64,000 bases of DNA from NCBI RefSeq assembly GCF_026210795.1, contig NC_089432.1, forward strand, positions 1,612,001 through 1,676,000, read 5' to 3'. The position numbers and the translations under genes are program-made. This stretch comes from Rhizophagus irregularis. Taxonomy: Eukaryota > Glomeromycota > Glomeromycetes > Glomerales > Glomeraceae. Positions 47,198 through 60,500 of this stretch are shown piece by piece. The notes below the pieces were generated by a model. That model searched no databases, had not been told where the DNA came from, and saw only the letters and a list, made by a program, of their open reading frames with translations. The first letter of the stretch is position 1; the number at the start of each line of letters is the position of its first letter.

Positions 47198-50100
47198 ATG
47201 ATTAACAACAGTAATAATACACACACTTCTGGCGTCGAAAACCAGAAATTTTCTCCTTTTTCTAAAATTAAACATCTTATTTCTTCAAATAATCCTTTTA
47301 AAAATACTAAAAAAACTTCAAAATTACAAAATCAAAAAAATAACATTAATAATATTGACAATACAGATACCCCTCAAATTGAACAACATTCTTATCCCAC
47401 TTTAATTTTCGCTACCCATAACATTCAAGGTTCCCTCAATCAAAAAAGAGACGATTTGTTATTATATATGATGGAACATGACATTGACTGTCTCTTCGTT
47501 TGCGAGACCAACATTGTAGACCCAAATTTTTCACCCACACTTAAAACTGCGTGGCAAAAAATTATAGCACCAATACATAATAATTCTAATAATACCTTTT
47601 ATTTTATTAACAATCCAGATCTGGAACACAGAGGTTCAGGTAGTACTTTCATACTGACAGAGAAATTACATAAACATCTACAAACAACAAAGATATTGGA
47701 TCATGGTCGTTGTATAAAGATTACGCTTAATTTCAAAAATCACAAAATATTCAACATCTATGGAATTTATTTACCAAGTGGTAAAGATAAGTCAAATGAA
47801 CACATTAAAAAAATGAGACTTAATAACATCTGCAAAATTCTTTTTGATGATATCGCTAAAACAAAATCACGTGACCACAATTATACCACGATAATGGGGG
47901 ATTTTAATATTAATTATTCCAAAGAGATCCTTAAAAAAGGAAAATCAATTTCATATATTGACGCCATGGACAAAATCAAAAACAACCAACTAGAACAATG
48001 GATGTGTTACAAAATATTAAAACTATTAAATTTTACCAATATAGCGACAACCTTCAAAAAAGAATCGGAGAAAACATGGTTTTCTTCTTGTACTAGTTCA
48101 GCTTCCTTCACTACTGTTGATTATATCTGGGCATCTAACAATCTTAATGATATTATCATTGACTTTAATTTAACAAGAACAACTTACTCTTCAGACCACG
48201 CCATGTTGATGTTCACTTTTGAACATCCAAACAATTCTTTTGTTAACTTAAAGAATTTCAACAAGTCACGTGATACAGGAAAATCCTTCAACAATAGATA
48301 TAACCTTAATAGCATTCAAAAAGAGGACTGGGTCACATTTAATAATATAGTTAATGAAAAACTCATAAGGTTGCAGGATATACCACATTATTCAACTAAA
48401 ACTCAAGTATCAGCAGCGATGAATATTTTCAACTCCATCATCACAGATTCCTTGAACGAAATGAAGGTCGCTAAAATTAAAGTAACTCCAAGGCGCAATA
48501 ATTTACCACTGGCTTTACGTAAAAAATATAATCATATTCACCAACTCAACTCTATACAAGCTACAGTAAAAGAAGCGTTATATATAGAATCAGATCAATT
48601 TAAATTAAAAATTCCCTCTAGTGCTGAACAACATAAAGGATTAAAAAATAATTTTGACCGCCATTGGAGACGAAAATCAAATTGGCTTATCAAATTATTC
48701 CGCCAATATAATGTACGAAATGGGATTGCACTATATAGTCAAACTTTAAATTCGGTCGAAGAGTTAGAGAGTGTCCATATCAATATTGTTAATCTAATCG
48801 ATCATATCAACAATGAAATCGTCAAAGAACGAAACGCTTGGGATGTCCAGCAAATCGAATATTTCATTAATAGATGAAACGAAGACTTAAAAACTAATCA
48901 GAAAAGAGCATTAAATTCTATTTTAGAAAGAAATCCCAGAAAGATTATCCTTGATCGTCTTAAATTTTATGAAAATGGCGATATTCAATATATGACAGAC
49001 CATCAGATCATTAACGAGAAAGTTAACTCACACTTTCAAAATATAGGTTCCTCAGACACATCACCTAATGTATACAATCCTTTAATAGAAATGCCACATC
49101 CCTGGCGTTCCGTTTACTCACCGAAGACAATCAATGATCTGGACGCCATCAAAAAACTCATAGATCCAATTACCGTTGATGAACTTCAATTAATGATCAA
49201 AACGTTACCGAATCATAAAGCTCCAGGACCTTCAGGCATATCATATGAATTGATAAAAAAACTACCATCATCGTTCTTGAAAGAACTTGTAGACTTTTAT
49301 AATCACATACTTTCTACTGGTATCTTACCGGATTCATGGCAAGATGCACTTTTATATCCAATCCCAAAACCAATTTGGTGGGATAATGATATTAAACATA
49401 CACGTCCTATCGTTTTATTAGACACCTTTAGAAAATTACTTGTGAAAATTATTAACGCACGTCTTAATTATTACTTAAGTTCAAATAAGATTCTACAACC
49501 TAACAATAGAGCAGGTACTCAAGGATCATCCTGCATGGAAATCATTTTCACGATTCAAAGCGCTATTACTGCGGCTAAACAACTCAACAAAAAGCTCTAT
49601 ATCATGATTCAAGATCTCTCAAAGGCTTATGACCGGGTTAATATTCCTTTACTAAGACGCGCCCTTTTACGTATATGTATACCTGATAATCTAATAGACT
49701 TCATTATTAATCTCTTTACTGATCGAAAGAATTCAGTACTTTTTGAAAACTTTATTGGAGACCAATATGACGTACTTAATGGTATAGATCAAGGCGAATC
49801 TATTTGTCCGCTCTTATGGGTCATTTATTATGATCCCATGTTTCAATTAATTAATGAAACGACAGATAAGGAATACATGGGTATAGAATTTGAGACTTCG
49901 TTGCCTAGAAATATTCATCGTTTTGATATAGATGATCGGCATATTGAAAAATTTTCAGCAAAGGTTCTGGGATATTTAGACGATACCACTTGGTTGACTA
50001 GTGACCTTAATTGTCTACAAAAGAATTTGGAAATTGCAGATAGTTTTTATCAATTAGCCAACATTAAAATTAATAAGGACAAGACGGTAATTTTATCCAA

Positions 50101-52939
50101 CGATAAAAAAGAACAATCGGATATTATCAACATTTCCTTTGGTAATGACTCAATTAATGTGAAATTACAACCGATGGGTAAAGGTACACGCATTCTTGGA
50201 GTTCACTTACATGCTGATGGAACCAACGCCACCACTCTTTCAAAAATTAATAGTATGGTTAATTATACATCATTCCTTATTAGACGGAAGAAACTCACTC
50301 ATGATCACGTGATCTATGTTATTAACAAAGTGATCATTCCACGGATAGAATATTTATCCCAACATATTTTCTTCCAGCCTCTTATTGTGCAAAACTTAAC
50401 TCACGATTACGCTCTTTATTCAAAAATTCCTTACAATTACCACGCAACACTTATAACTCAGTTATCCATAGTAGGATTTACCCTCACATTGTGAATATCT
50501 TCGACAATCAACTAAAAGCACAATCAGCGTTATTTTTCGCACAAGCTAACTGTCCATTTACCAGTGATATTATTAAATTTCTTTTATTATTAACACAACA
50601 AAAATATAATTTACCTTTTAATCCATTTGATTTTTTTACTTTATTTGATTCCCCATTACGACGTTTCACTAGATTAGAAAGTTTATTTGTTTTTTTTTAA
50701 ATTTTATAATATTTCGGTAACTTCCCATTTTAATTTTAAGGTTAGAGGTGGTGTGTACCCTATTTCTCACTATGTGATTGATCAATCGTTCTTATATAGT
50801 CATTTGATGAGTTTACGTACTAAAGGTATTATGTTCTTGGATCAGATAATCACTGAAGAGTCAGCTTATTTAAAGGATTACAAAGATATTAAAAAATCTC
50901 TGCAATGCAAAAAAGGTAGAATTCCGAGATGGTATACCTTTCTTAAGGATAATTTAACGATAAATAGCAATAATAGATTGAATATTGAACTAGATCAACC
51001 TATAATAAAAAGTCATAATGTGGAACGTCTCAAACCACCTAATATATCACGCGACGCTTTTCATCACAAAGGACCTAGTAAATGGGTTACAACCTGGTCA
51101 CCTAATATCATTGACGTTGTATATGGAAAAGCCATTACTTCTACCAATTTTGAACATATCGTCCCTTTCTTATATGCTGAACATTGGATTAAAGTTCCTC
51201 TAAACGCTTCGACTTCAACACCTCGTTCACGTCCAAACATTATCCAACCATGTCCAGGTTGTCAATTACACTTTCCTTATTATATTGGTGATAATAGAAT
51301 CTCATGTATCCTAAAAATTCCTTACTCCAAAATTATCCGTGCATATATCCTACAAAAATCTAATATAGACTTGTACTCTTCCTGGTTACCTACCCGTCTA
51401 CTCAAGATAGCCAAAGTTCTTAAACACAATCATGAATATTATAAGGTCGTAGCGTATAATGATTACTTAATCCGCGGGGGTTTAATAACAGCTGATTCTA
51501 TCCAAGCTGATTCGTTAGATAATGCTATTCCCGGAAATCTTAATTACCAACTACTTACAGTTTTAATTAAAGATCGTTTAATTCAAGCTAATCTATGGAG
51601 TTTGGCACAACAAGTTCATCACTACCCGTTTTTTGAATTATATACGGATGGATCCTTTAATAATACCCCTGGTATCAATGAATTTCACATGGGCTATGGT
51701 TGGCATATATCTAATATACAAAATCAAGATTTCTCATATTGTGGTTCTATTGAACACTTTCCTTCAGCGACAAAAGCTGAAATCATGGCCATTTTAACCG
51801 CTCTAATTATTTTACCTGGTGGTTCGGACGTCACGATTTTCACTGACTCTCAAGCTGCGATTTCCAATTTCCAGAAATCTGCACATTTACAATATGTTTC
51901 TCCACGCCGATTCAACAAAATTAATTATATGTCTCTTTGGTCTGCGATTCATCACATTATTAAAAAATTATCGCTTAATGTTAAACTGATTAAAGTTAAA
52001 GCACATTCGTCTTCAGCTGATAATGACAAAGCGGATGCTCTAGCTAAAATGGGTCATTTTAAAACTCCTCCCACGTCAATTACTCTCCATGGTATCCCTA
52101 ATTTAAATATTTCCTTGGAATGGAATAATGAGATCACGATAGATAAAGATATTAGGAAGACGGTTGGCAAGATCATAGATTATAGATGGTTAGATAACCA
52201 CATGAATCACAATAATTTATCAGACATATACAAGTTCACACAACATAATATGATCAATTGGTCTTTGACATCAAAATTTTTTCATCATAATTCAAGAGAC
52301 ACATATACCGATGACAAACATAGTAAAGATATTAGTTGGATTATTAAATCGTCAACTGGTACGTTACCAACCCTCGACTTTTTAAATCGGAACTTTCCAA
52401 AATTAATCAAAGATGACACCAAGTGTATGCTCTGTAACTCAGCAGAAGAGAGTAACGATCATATTTGGAAATGTCCAACCCTATTACCACATATTCGTTC
52501 GACTTTCAGACTTCTAGCTGATCAAGCTCAGACGTTCCTTCAAAAATATGCAGATAAATTGAATCTATGTATTACTGACTCTATCAAATACTCCAACACT
52601 TTTTGTTGGTCCTTTTACAACGATGCACCAATCACGGATAATGCAACCTTACTTTTACGATCTTATGTATCAGAAGACCTATTTCGTACATTTAGAACCC
52701 ACTTTCTTACACAAGGAGCGACGATTAAAGCCATACTTAAATTTATGGAAACAGCGACACGTTTAATTAAACGTAATATTTGGAAAGTTCGATCTGCCGC
52801 GTGGAAAGATAAAAAACGTAGGTTACAGATAACGAAAAAGAGTTTTAAAAATTATCAACGTGATCCTCGTATGAAGACTACCAGAGCGCCCAGACGTCGT
52901 AACATTGGCTATATTTGCCCTCAAACAGTATCGTTATAA
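47198..52939 (+). pseudogene. LINE-C ORF2: endonuclease / reverse transcriptase / RNase H, three lesions
   Basis: First ATG in frame is 47198 (MINNSNNTHTSG). The APE-like endonuclease has HNIQG (~47420), CETN (~47500), GDFNIN (~47895), VDYIW (~48117) and SSDHAM (~48193). RT motifs: NHKAPGPSGIS (~49213), RPIVLLDTFRKLLVK (~49406), QDLSKAYDRV (49609 on), NGIDQGESICPLLW (~49780) and the active-site box GYLDDTTW (~49970). RNase H: YTDGS (~51640), ATKAEIMA, FTDSQAA (~51840), KVKAHSS and NDKADALAKMG (~52020). The zinc motif CMLC...HIWKC is near 52425-52475. Lesions: TGA at 48875-48877 in frame between endonuclease and RT; a frameshift near 50420-50435, after which LPRNTYNSVIHSRIYPHIVN aligns with the same region of LINE-B; and a T-run frameshift near 50690-50698. 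All domains are otherwise complete. Inactive as it stands. Confidence 0.9.
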
Positions 52940-53298
52940 TAATTATAATCGTTCTGATCTCATTTTTATTATATTAGCATCTTCAAATTTTTTACATAGT
53001 AGTGTTTTTTTTAATCAATTAACTTATGATTTATCAGATGATATTTCCTATTATTCTTCTCCTCATTATTCCCGTATTTTAATGGTTTAGTTACCTACTG
53101 CTAGATTATGTGCTTTTTATATATATTTTAACTATCTTTATTCGGTCGGGTTTTTAGATAGTATTTCTTATAATCTAGTTAGGGCCCGATTTATTTGGGC
53201 GATGATTCGACATTGTGTTATTTTATAATTGTTTTTATTAGTTTGTATTATGTTCAATGTTTTCTCCTGGCTAGCCTTAAAATAAAATAAATAAATAA

Positions 53299-53315
53299 AT
53301 ATAAACCCTTACTTT
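53299..53315. repeat. Right target-site duplication of LINE-C
   Basis: Exact copy of 44703-44719 following the AAATAAATAAAT tail. Confidence 0.75.
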
Positions 53316-53399
53316 GATGAGTTTGATCTTCCGATCTTCCTTTCTGTCTTTCCCTTCCTTCTCTTTTCTCTTGTCTTATTTTTGTTATTTTTTCTAAAT

Positions 53400-53720
53400 T
53401 TTTCTTCTTTTTTCGTCACCCCTCTTTTAAAAAAAAATTTTTTTTTCGTACCTCACTTTAAATTTTTTTTTTTCATCACTCTCTCCTTTAAAAAAAAATT
53501 TTTTTTTTGATTTTATTCTTTTATTCCCACTCTTCTTTTTTTTTAAAAAAATTTTCTTCTTTCTATTTCTATTTCCTCTTTATAAAAAATTTTTATTTTT
53601 CTAACTTTGACGTCCTCCTTTAAAAAAAAATTTTTTTTAACTTTCCTAACTTCGTTACTCTCTTTTTAAAAAAATATTTTTTTTGATTTATTCTTTATTC
53701 CCCTTTCTTTTTTATTTATA
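53400..53720. repeat. Degenerate ~50-60-bp repeats of A-tract/T-tract blocks
   Basis: Seven or so CTTTAAAAAAAATTTTTTTT-like blocks (A-run directly followed by T-run) are separated by pyrimidine-rich spacers. They belong to the interior of the CCCTATA-TIR element. No gene. Confidence 0.75.
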
Positions 53721-53739
53721 TTTATCTCTTTTTTTATTT

Positions 53740-54180
53740 CATAGGCCAGCAGATTTTTTTTTGTGAGAAGACTCAGTTTCTTTTTTCTTTTTTGTAGATC
53801 AGTTTGGGAGTCCTTTCCTTTTTGTAGGATTGTTCAGGATTTTTTTCTTTTTTTAGGTCAGTTCAAATTTTCTTTTTTTTTTGTAAGTTGGGTTCAGATT
53901 CTTTTCTTTTTGTAGGTTGTTTCGGTTTTGTTGCTTCAGAGTCTTCTTTTTTTGTAGGTCAGTTTTGGATTTATTTTGTTGTTTTGGTTTCTTTTTCATC
54001 AGATGCTTCATAATTCTTTTCATTTATGTAGGTCAGACATTCTGGAGTTCTCTTTCTTTTTTTGTAGGAATACTGACCTTTGGTGACTTGGACGATTGCA
54101 GATACTATATGAAGGGGGGTTTTGTTCCAATTAAGTTAGACGTTCTTATGTTTCTTTTTTTGTTTTTTTAGGTTGTTTGA
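53740..54180 (+). repeat. Minisatellite of pyrimidine-tract + GTAGGTCAG units
   Basis: About nine degenerate 35-55-bp units, each a T/C-rich run ending in TTTTTGTAGGTCAGTT or a variant (53790, 53820, 53858, 53880, 53910, 53955, 54028, 54061, 54165). Each unit looks like a textbook 3' splice acceptor (polypyrimidine tract then TAG). Reading frames here are Phe/Cys-rich artefacts. Confidence 0.7.
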
Positions 54181-54560
54181 CTCCAAATGAACCTGAACTT
54201 ATAGATAATTTTGGTTGCAATAGGTGGTTTTAATAAGGAGGAATTTTCATAATGTATTTGTATTTTGTTTATTTTTTATTTTTTATCTAATTTAATAAAG
54301 TAAAATTAGATTTATGTAAATATAATTATAGTAAACTGTAATACAAATAGTAAATTCAGTGAAATCGTATAAATTTCGTGATAAAATCAGTGATCAAATC
54401 ATGTAAATTCCATATGAATTCCGTGCAAATTCCGTATCCAAACCATATTTTTAGTGATACGGAATTGTGCATTTTTCCGTATCCTATTATGATACGTTAT
54501 TTCTAAGGAAAAAAATCGTATAAAAACTTTATAAAAAACGTATCCAATTTTTTTATAGGG

Positions 54561-57393
54561 CATTGGTTCAACCAAGATGACTGATCACGTGCGTGGTCAG
54601 CAGTTGCTGACCATCGTTCACGTGAAATATCAGACACATTTACGCTTTATTGATCAGGTTATCTTAGGCGGCGTAGTTTCTCCTAGGTTAGCTCTCCTCT
54701 TCTTCGAAGGGTGAGGTCCTGTGTGGGATGAGGATTCGTGATATATTAGTTTTTTGTACTCACGTACCGAGTTACTTTTATCAGTTATGGACTCGCGTCC
54801 ACTACTCTTCTCGAAATAAAATAAAAATAAAATAAATTTTTTTATTGAATCAGGTGATTTATCGATCAATTAAAAAAAACCCACGATATAAACCAACCGC
54901 TTATTATCATGGGTAATTTTATTTATTAGAAAATTATATAACAAAAAATTCTTATTTATTTTCGTTAGCTCATCAAAAAAATTAAATAAATAAATAAATA
55001 AATTTGATGTTTTCTTTAATAATTGAAGCACGAAATATTTCTAATATTATATTATAAATTTGATAACGATAAAAAAGACTATTATTTTCATTTTAGGTAG
55101 GGGGGATATCTATAAATTTCTATAATGTTTCTTTTGTTACGTTTTTATAAAATTTTATTTAACCGTTAATGATTCATCGCAGTCAATAAATCATACAAAT
55201 AAATAATTATATTTTTTAAACTCAATCAAGAGAGTTTAATTTAAAGTCTAAAAAAGCTAATGGTAAAAGCTAATTGATGAATATCTAATCGTCGCTCGTT
55301 GCTTCAATGGCTTTTTTTCTACATCGTCTTCCCAACCGCACCCTAAAAAAACAAACCATGGCATAACCTATTAACTTTCCGATTCTTGGGTGTTTGATGC
55401 ATAACAAATATCATGTTAAAACCGATCACGTGTGTGGGCACATCATTGATTACGTAAGGCGAACATCGGACAATCAATAATAAGAAAGTGTATTCACGAT
55501 TTTCTGTAATAAAATTCCTCATAATCTCGAGAAATTTCCAGGAATCACCAGGCATCACTATAGTTTTGGGAATCATTTGCGAAGCCACAAATAGGGTTGG
55601 AATCTCGAGATTTTTCGTAGATGACGTCAAAAATGATCAGCACTTGCTTGGTGCGCTTTTAGAGCCAAATGGGTCTATATGTAAAAAATTGTTGAGGATC
55701 TAATTCTTAATCAATTTTACTTTTGATTTCATATATAAAGCCATTTAAAGTTTAAATACTTTGGTTATGAAGTTAATAAAAGCCAAAGAGTTTGACGAAA
55801 TTTTTTTTATGAAAAATTTTCATAAACTCGATCGACAATATGCACACAATAATTTAGTGAATTTTTGTTCTTTCTCATTATAACAGGACATTTTGGAAGG
55901 TATGCAGGACGATTGATAGAAGACATTTAGATTTTGTACTATTCAGATTTTCTTATTGTAAATTTCCCGATTTGAATTTATTAGTCACATAACATAGATC
56001 AGCTTTGTAATACCAAGCGGAAAATTATAATTAAAATTTGGTTAATATTTCATGTGTCACTATTTCAGATTTTTTACATGTTTAGTAACACTAACAACAG
56101 GAAACTTATTGGTATTTGAATTGATAATGTAAAAAAAAATTATATTGAATACATTAAGTTCACGAATAATAACATCAGGAGACTATTTGTACGACATTAA
56201 TTAAGCCAAAAATATAATATATTTTATTTTGTTTTTCAGTGATGCATCATTGTGACATTTGTGACAATAAAAAAAATTTAGGTTCCAATTTTTTTAATTT
56301 TGAAAGTCGCAAAAAAAAAAAAATCTTTAGTCTGTGGTAGATAAAAGTGTTTTTGTTTATCGTAATCTGCTTCCTGTAGTAAAAACTTTATTTATTTGAA
56401 AATCTTATTTGAAAAAGTATTAACCTTAAATGTCAATACAATCATTTCAAATTATTTGTAATAATAAAGCGTTTAAAGATTTTTAAAAAAACTTCACATT
56501 GTACTTCGGATATATCATATACCCGAATATTATTTTTATTATATATGGTATAAGCGGATAATACCGATTAGTTACCTTTTTCTATTTAGGTATTTGAAAT
56601 TTTGTGTCAAAATTTACTTTAGCTCATAGGTATCGGGATAACTTTTGTGTAAATTTAGATAGTTTCAAGATTGTACACAATATTATCAACAAAAAAATTC
56701 TTGTTTTGTTCGTCTTATCATCCTCCTAGTTATACAAAGGCAAATGGGTTCTATAATAACATAATCTGATTATGTACAAACTAATTAAATAAAGGAGCAA
56801 AGAGAAAAATCTTTAACTAGTAAATTCCAATTCTACCATGTAACACTCTCCAATTAATCTTCTTATCAATTAAAATTGCACTTTATTTTCTGTAGTGTTT
56901 TAATTTACTTTTGTTACATGTAAGGCTCTCGAATTAATATGATAACAGAATCACTCGTTAAATTTCGATTATCGCCATTTTTAAAATTGTGTTCAAGGGA
57001 TGTATTACAAAAAAATCTAATGTTTTTTTGAATATTGTGAATCCTCGGAAATCCCGGTGTTTATATGGAAAAAGATTTGAAATTTAGTGTTCCAAGCTTA
57101 AAAACAAAAAATTCCAATTTTGGATAAGTTTACTTATAAAAAATGTTGATATTATAGTAGAATATTAAAAAATAGTAGTACAAGTCTAAATTCCAGATCT
57201 ATTCGTTACACTCGATTGTGACATTATTTATTTGAATCAAGTTTTGTATTTGACTATATATTATTCGGATATCTCGGTTAATCCTTATAAATATAAAACA
57301 GCACAAAATGGATATTATATATTTGTTATGGATTCTCAGTTGTACCGAGTGAATGAGTAACGTGTTTCAGTATATGGAATGAAAAGGGATCGA
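54561..57393 (+). other. Intergenic, dispersed repeat remnants, no gene
   Basis: At 54570-54840 is a more balanced stretch (GATCACGTG, GGTCAGCAGTTGCTGACC inverted repeat at ~54596-54613) ending in AAATAAAATAAAAATAAAATAAA, resembling a retroposon 3' end. The segment 54892-55080 is the right copy of the direct repeat at 40313-40520. At 55340-55700 lies another balanced patch with overlapping short frames on both strands, none recognisable. The remainder to 57393 is AT-rich and featureless. Confidence 0.5.
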
Positions 57394-57504
57394 CATATGC
57401 AATTATTATAAATCTTAGACGTGGTTTTTTGGCAAAAAAAAAAATTTCTTCGGAATTTTTATTTAATTCTTTTTCTCATACTTTGATACAAGAAAAAAGA
57501 AAAA
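57394..57504 (+). promoter_or_regulatory. Shared upstream box and leader of copy D
   Basis: ATATGCAATTATTATAAATC at 57395 corresponds to the boxes upstream of B and C, 111 bp before the ATG. It merges with a TATAAA-like sequence. CTTTGATACAAGAAAAAAG directly precedes the ATG, matching the B and C leaders. Inferred core promoter. Confidence 0.5.
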
Positions 57505-60500
57505 ATGGACGAAATCGAAATCGAAACAGACAAATACATGTATGAAAAAGAATACGTTGACGATCTAGAAAATGGGAACCGTACATATGGAGAAAACATT
57601 ACTTATGTGGCAATTAGCCCAGATGGTTCGATAGTAGCGACGTTTAATCCATGTAAGTTATTATATTATGCTGTAAATCCAATTTTTATACTAGAAAAAA
57701 AAAATATGAAAATAAATTCCTCTAAATTTAACTTAATTTTTCAGATGGCTCTTCCATATCAATTACAAAATTAACAACAAATGAAAAGGCGAAAATACCA
57801 TTTGATATAAATAAATTCAAAAAGTCTAACATTCTTGGATGGTCTTTAGCAGTTTCGGACATAATTAATACCGAATATGATACTTGTTTGGTCGCAATTT
57901 CTTGTGTAACTGACAAAGACATAAATCCAAAAGAAATTGAGGAAGGCGGTCTTCGAAAACTTTTTAAACTTTTTATCAAAAAACAATTATCATTCTGGGA
58001 TTCTCAACTCTTTTTAATCTTATTATTTATTTCATATATTGCTATCTCTACTTTTATCCTTACTTTCGTTTCTGATTTTGTCAGCAAATTTGATGATTCA
58101 AATCTTTTTTTTTACCTGTTTTTTATTATCATTCCCATTTGCATTCTTTTCTATTATGAATACATTCACACTCGTAAAATTTTAATAAAGGATGTTAAAC
58201 AATTTCGATTATCCTGTACTTCTGGTGAAGGGATGATAAAACTTATTAAATTTTCATTTAATAATGATAATGATAACAACAAAGATAACAACTATTTGAT
58301 ACAACATCATGGTGGAGTACTTACATTTTTAAAAAATTCCAAAAATTCTTTGAAGAATCGTGTAACACTTATTTGTATGAACTGTGTAAAAATACAAAAG
58401 ATTAATATTAAATTGAACAAAAACATTTCTATACCAAAAGAAGGCAGTACATATTTACTACCTGAAAATTTATTTAAAAAATTAGAAAGTTTTGAGGATT
58501 CAAGATGCAATTGGAAGTATCTTTTAAAATCTAAATTTCAAGAATATTTAATGGTTGATACAAGAGGTCATCAAAAAATAAATATTGAAATATATGATGT
58601 TAATAATTTACAATTAGTGAATGTTTTTTATAAGCATTGTGAAGAAGACTGTTTAATTGAACCTGGAATATTTGCGATATCGACAGATTCAAGATTATTT
58701 GCTTATTCTTATGGAAATAACACTATTACTCTTTATTTAATGGAAAGTGGTCTTGAAGTTGTTTCAAAAAAATTTGATAATATTTATAAAATTAAATTTT
58801 TAGAATTTATTGAAAAAGATAAAAAATTATTCATAATTGAAGAAGACAAAGAAAATAATATGAAATTTTATGTTTGGATTATATCAGGATGTTTAAATGA
58901 TTATTTTTCTATTTCTAAAGATGATATTGGCTTATCAGATAGTAATATTCTTACTCCGTCAAAATATGATGGGCACTTTAATACTTTAACAAAAGCAAAC
59001 GGAAAAGTAGTATTTCATAATAAATTTTTTGAGGATCAGTTTAAAGTTGTACAAGAGATAACTTTAAAAAGAACAACTTTTGGAGAGAACGACAATGCGA
59101 CTGAATCGACTGATGAGCATGAATATAAGTCATGTGATCTAGAACCATGGAATAATAGTACAAAGGCTATTCGTGGTAGATTTCTTAATAATGACAGAAA
59201 ACTTCTCCTTATAATTGGTCAAAATAGTATTCAATTATGGAAATCTAAATCCATAAATTTTGTAGATTTTAACAATTTCAGAAATTTTGAAAATTCGAAC
59301 CTTGTTTATATTTTGATAAGCGACAAAATCAAACCAGAAACAAAAACTAAATTTCTAATTGATGATGATATGACTACTGTAATAACTCACGCATGTAAAT
59401 CACTCGCCTACCTGTATAAACATACAAAAAGAATCAACTCTAAAGAAAAACATCAAAATTTTGTTAGTGGAATCACAAATATTATCAAAGACTTTATTAA
59501 AAGATATCCTGATAATTGGAAACTCATGGAGATTCAATATCCTTTAATGTCATATCTAATTTATTCACGTTCGTTTTCTTTAATCAAATACATTCTGTTT
59601 GATGTTAATGGTCAAGTTACTGAAAATTTACATAAACCTCAAAATAAATACGTTTCTTATCCATACTATAATGATTTGGAGTTATGTGATGACTTGGAAT
59701 TAGAAGACACGTATCTAAAATCGGCCAATGATTTGACATTAGCTTTAAAATTTTGTCAAGGTAACATTTTTAATTTCTTTGTTATTTACTATATATTTTG
59801 ACAACCAATTTCATTATTAGATCGAGATGCTGTTATGTTAGCATATTTATTAGAATATTACTCTGAAAATTCTATGACTCATATTGGTTGGATGATTAAT
59901 GTTACAAAAATACTTCCGGACTTATCAAAATTATCTAATCATGATTATTATGGTATATATAATAATAAATGTATTTGCTATTCACTTATTAAAAGATATT
60001 CAGTTAATATTTATCCATACAGGTAATTATATGGATTTGTTACTATATAAACCTTGTTTTGGAGAAATGAAGTACAATTTTCCAATTAAAAAATTCCGAG
60101 CATTATCAGTTTGTCAAGATACATTAGAAGTATATGTGCCTCTTACTAATCTTTTATCAACAAATACTTCGGATATTTTTTTATATTATAAAATGAGGTA
60201 TAAATTACTCAATCTATTAATTCCTATTTTAGATCTTTTACTGATGTTATTTCTTAATTTTAGAGAGGATATATCACCTAACACTTATATGGTTCCACTT
60301 CCGAATTTTACAACACATGATACAAAAGTTGAAGGAAAGATCAAAAAAGGAATTATACCTTTTTTGAGAAAGACATTATTTCCACCTGGCTATAAGAACT
60401 TAGAGGATGGAAATTTTAGTTCATTTCTTCGAATTAAAAAGAATGAAAATGCATTTTTTACTATTCCATCTATAGAAGCAGCTATAAATTCAAGATGGTA

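Larger units (their letters stand above)
44720..53298 (+). mobile_element. LINE-C: near full-length non-LTR retrotransposon (~8.6 kb)
   Basis: It has a T-rich 5' leader (44720-44865), ORF1 with a CCHC knuckle, ORF2 with endonuclease, reverse transcriptase, RNase H and zinc motif, and a 3' region (52940-53281) ending in CTTAAAATAAAATAAATAAA-type units. A 17-bp target duplication encloses it. It transposes by nicking DNA and reverse-transcribing its RNA at the nick. ORF2 has one stop and two frameshifts, so this copy is inactive, but few lesions mean a recent insertion. It sits inside the CCCTATA-TIR element, 215 bp after LINE-B. Confidence 0.9.
40810..54560. mobile_element. CCCTATA-TIR DNA element, CAT target duplication, hosting two nested retrotransposons
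   Basis: The left end CCCTATAAGAAATATGTATACG (40810) pairs with the right end CGTATCC-AATTTTTTTATAGGG (to 54560). CAT lies on both sides (40807-40809, 54561-54563). Without the two inserted retrotransposons the element is about 1.5 kb: 40810-40891, 44506-44719 and 53316-54560. Subterminal GTATACGGAA / TTCCGTATAC motifs are repeated (40836, 40874, 44489, 44568, 44590, 54440). No transposase is visible. The superfamily is unclear: a 3-bp duplication with CCCTAT ends matches nothing I can name with confidence. Confidence 0.65.

Noticed and set aside
54545-54600. tRNA-like B box (GGTTCAACC) suggesting a SINE head
   Set aside because: The motif sits at the border of the TIR element; no A box or cloverleaf could be found upstream.
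55343-55703. Overlapping short frames on both strands
   Set aside because: No recognisable domain, no exon partners; more likely a dispersed noncoding repeat.
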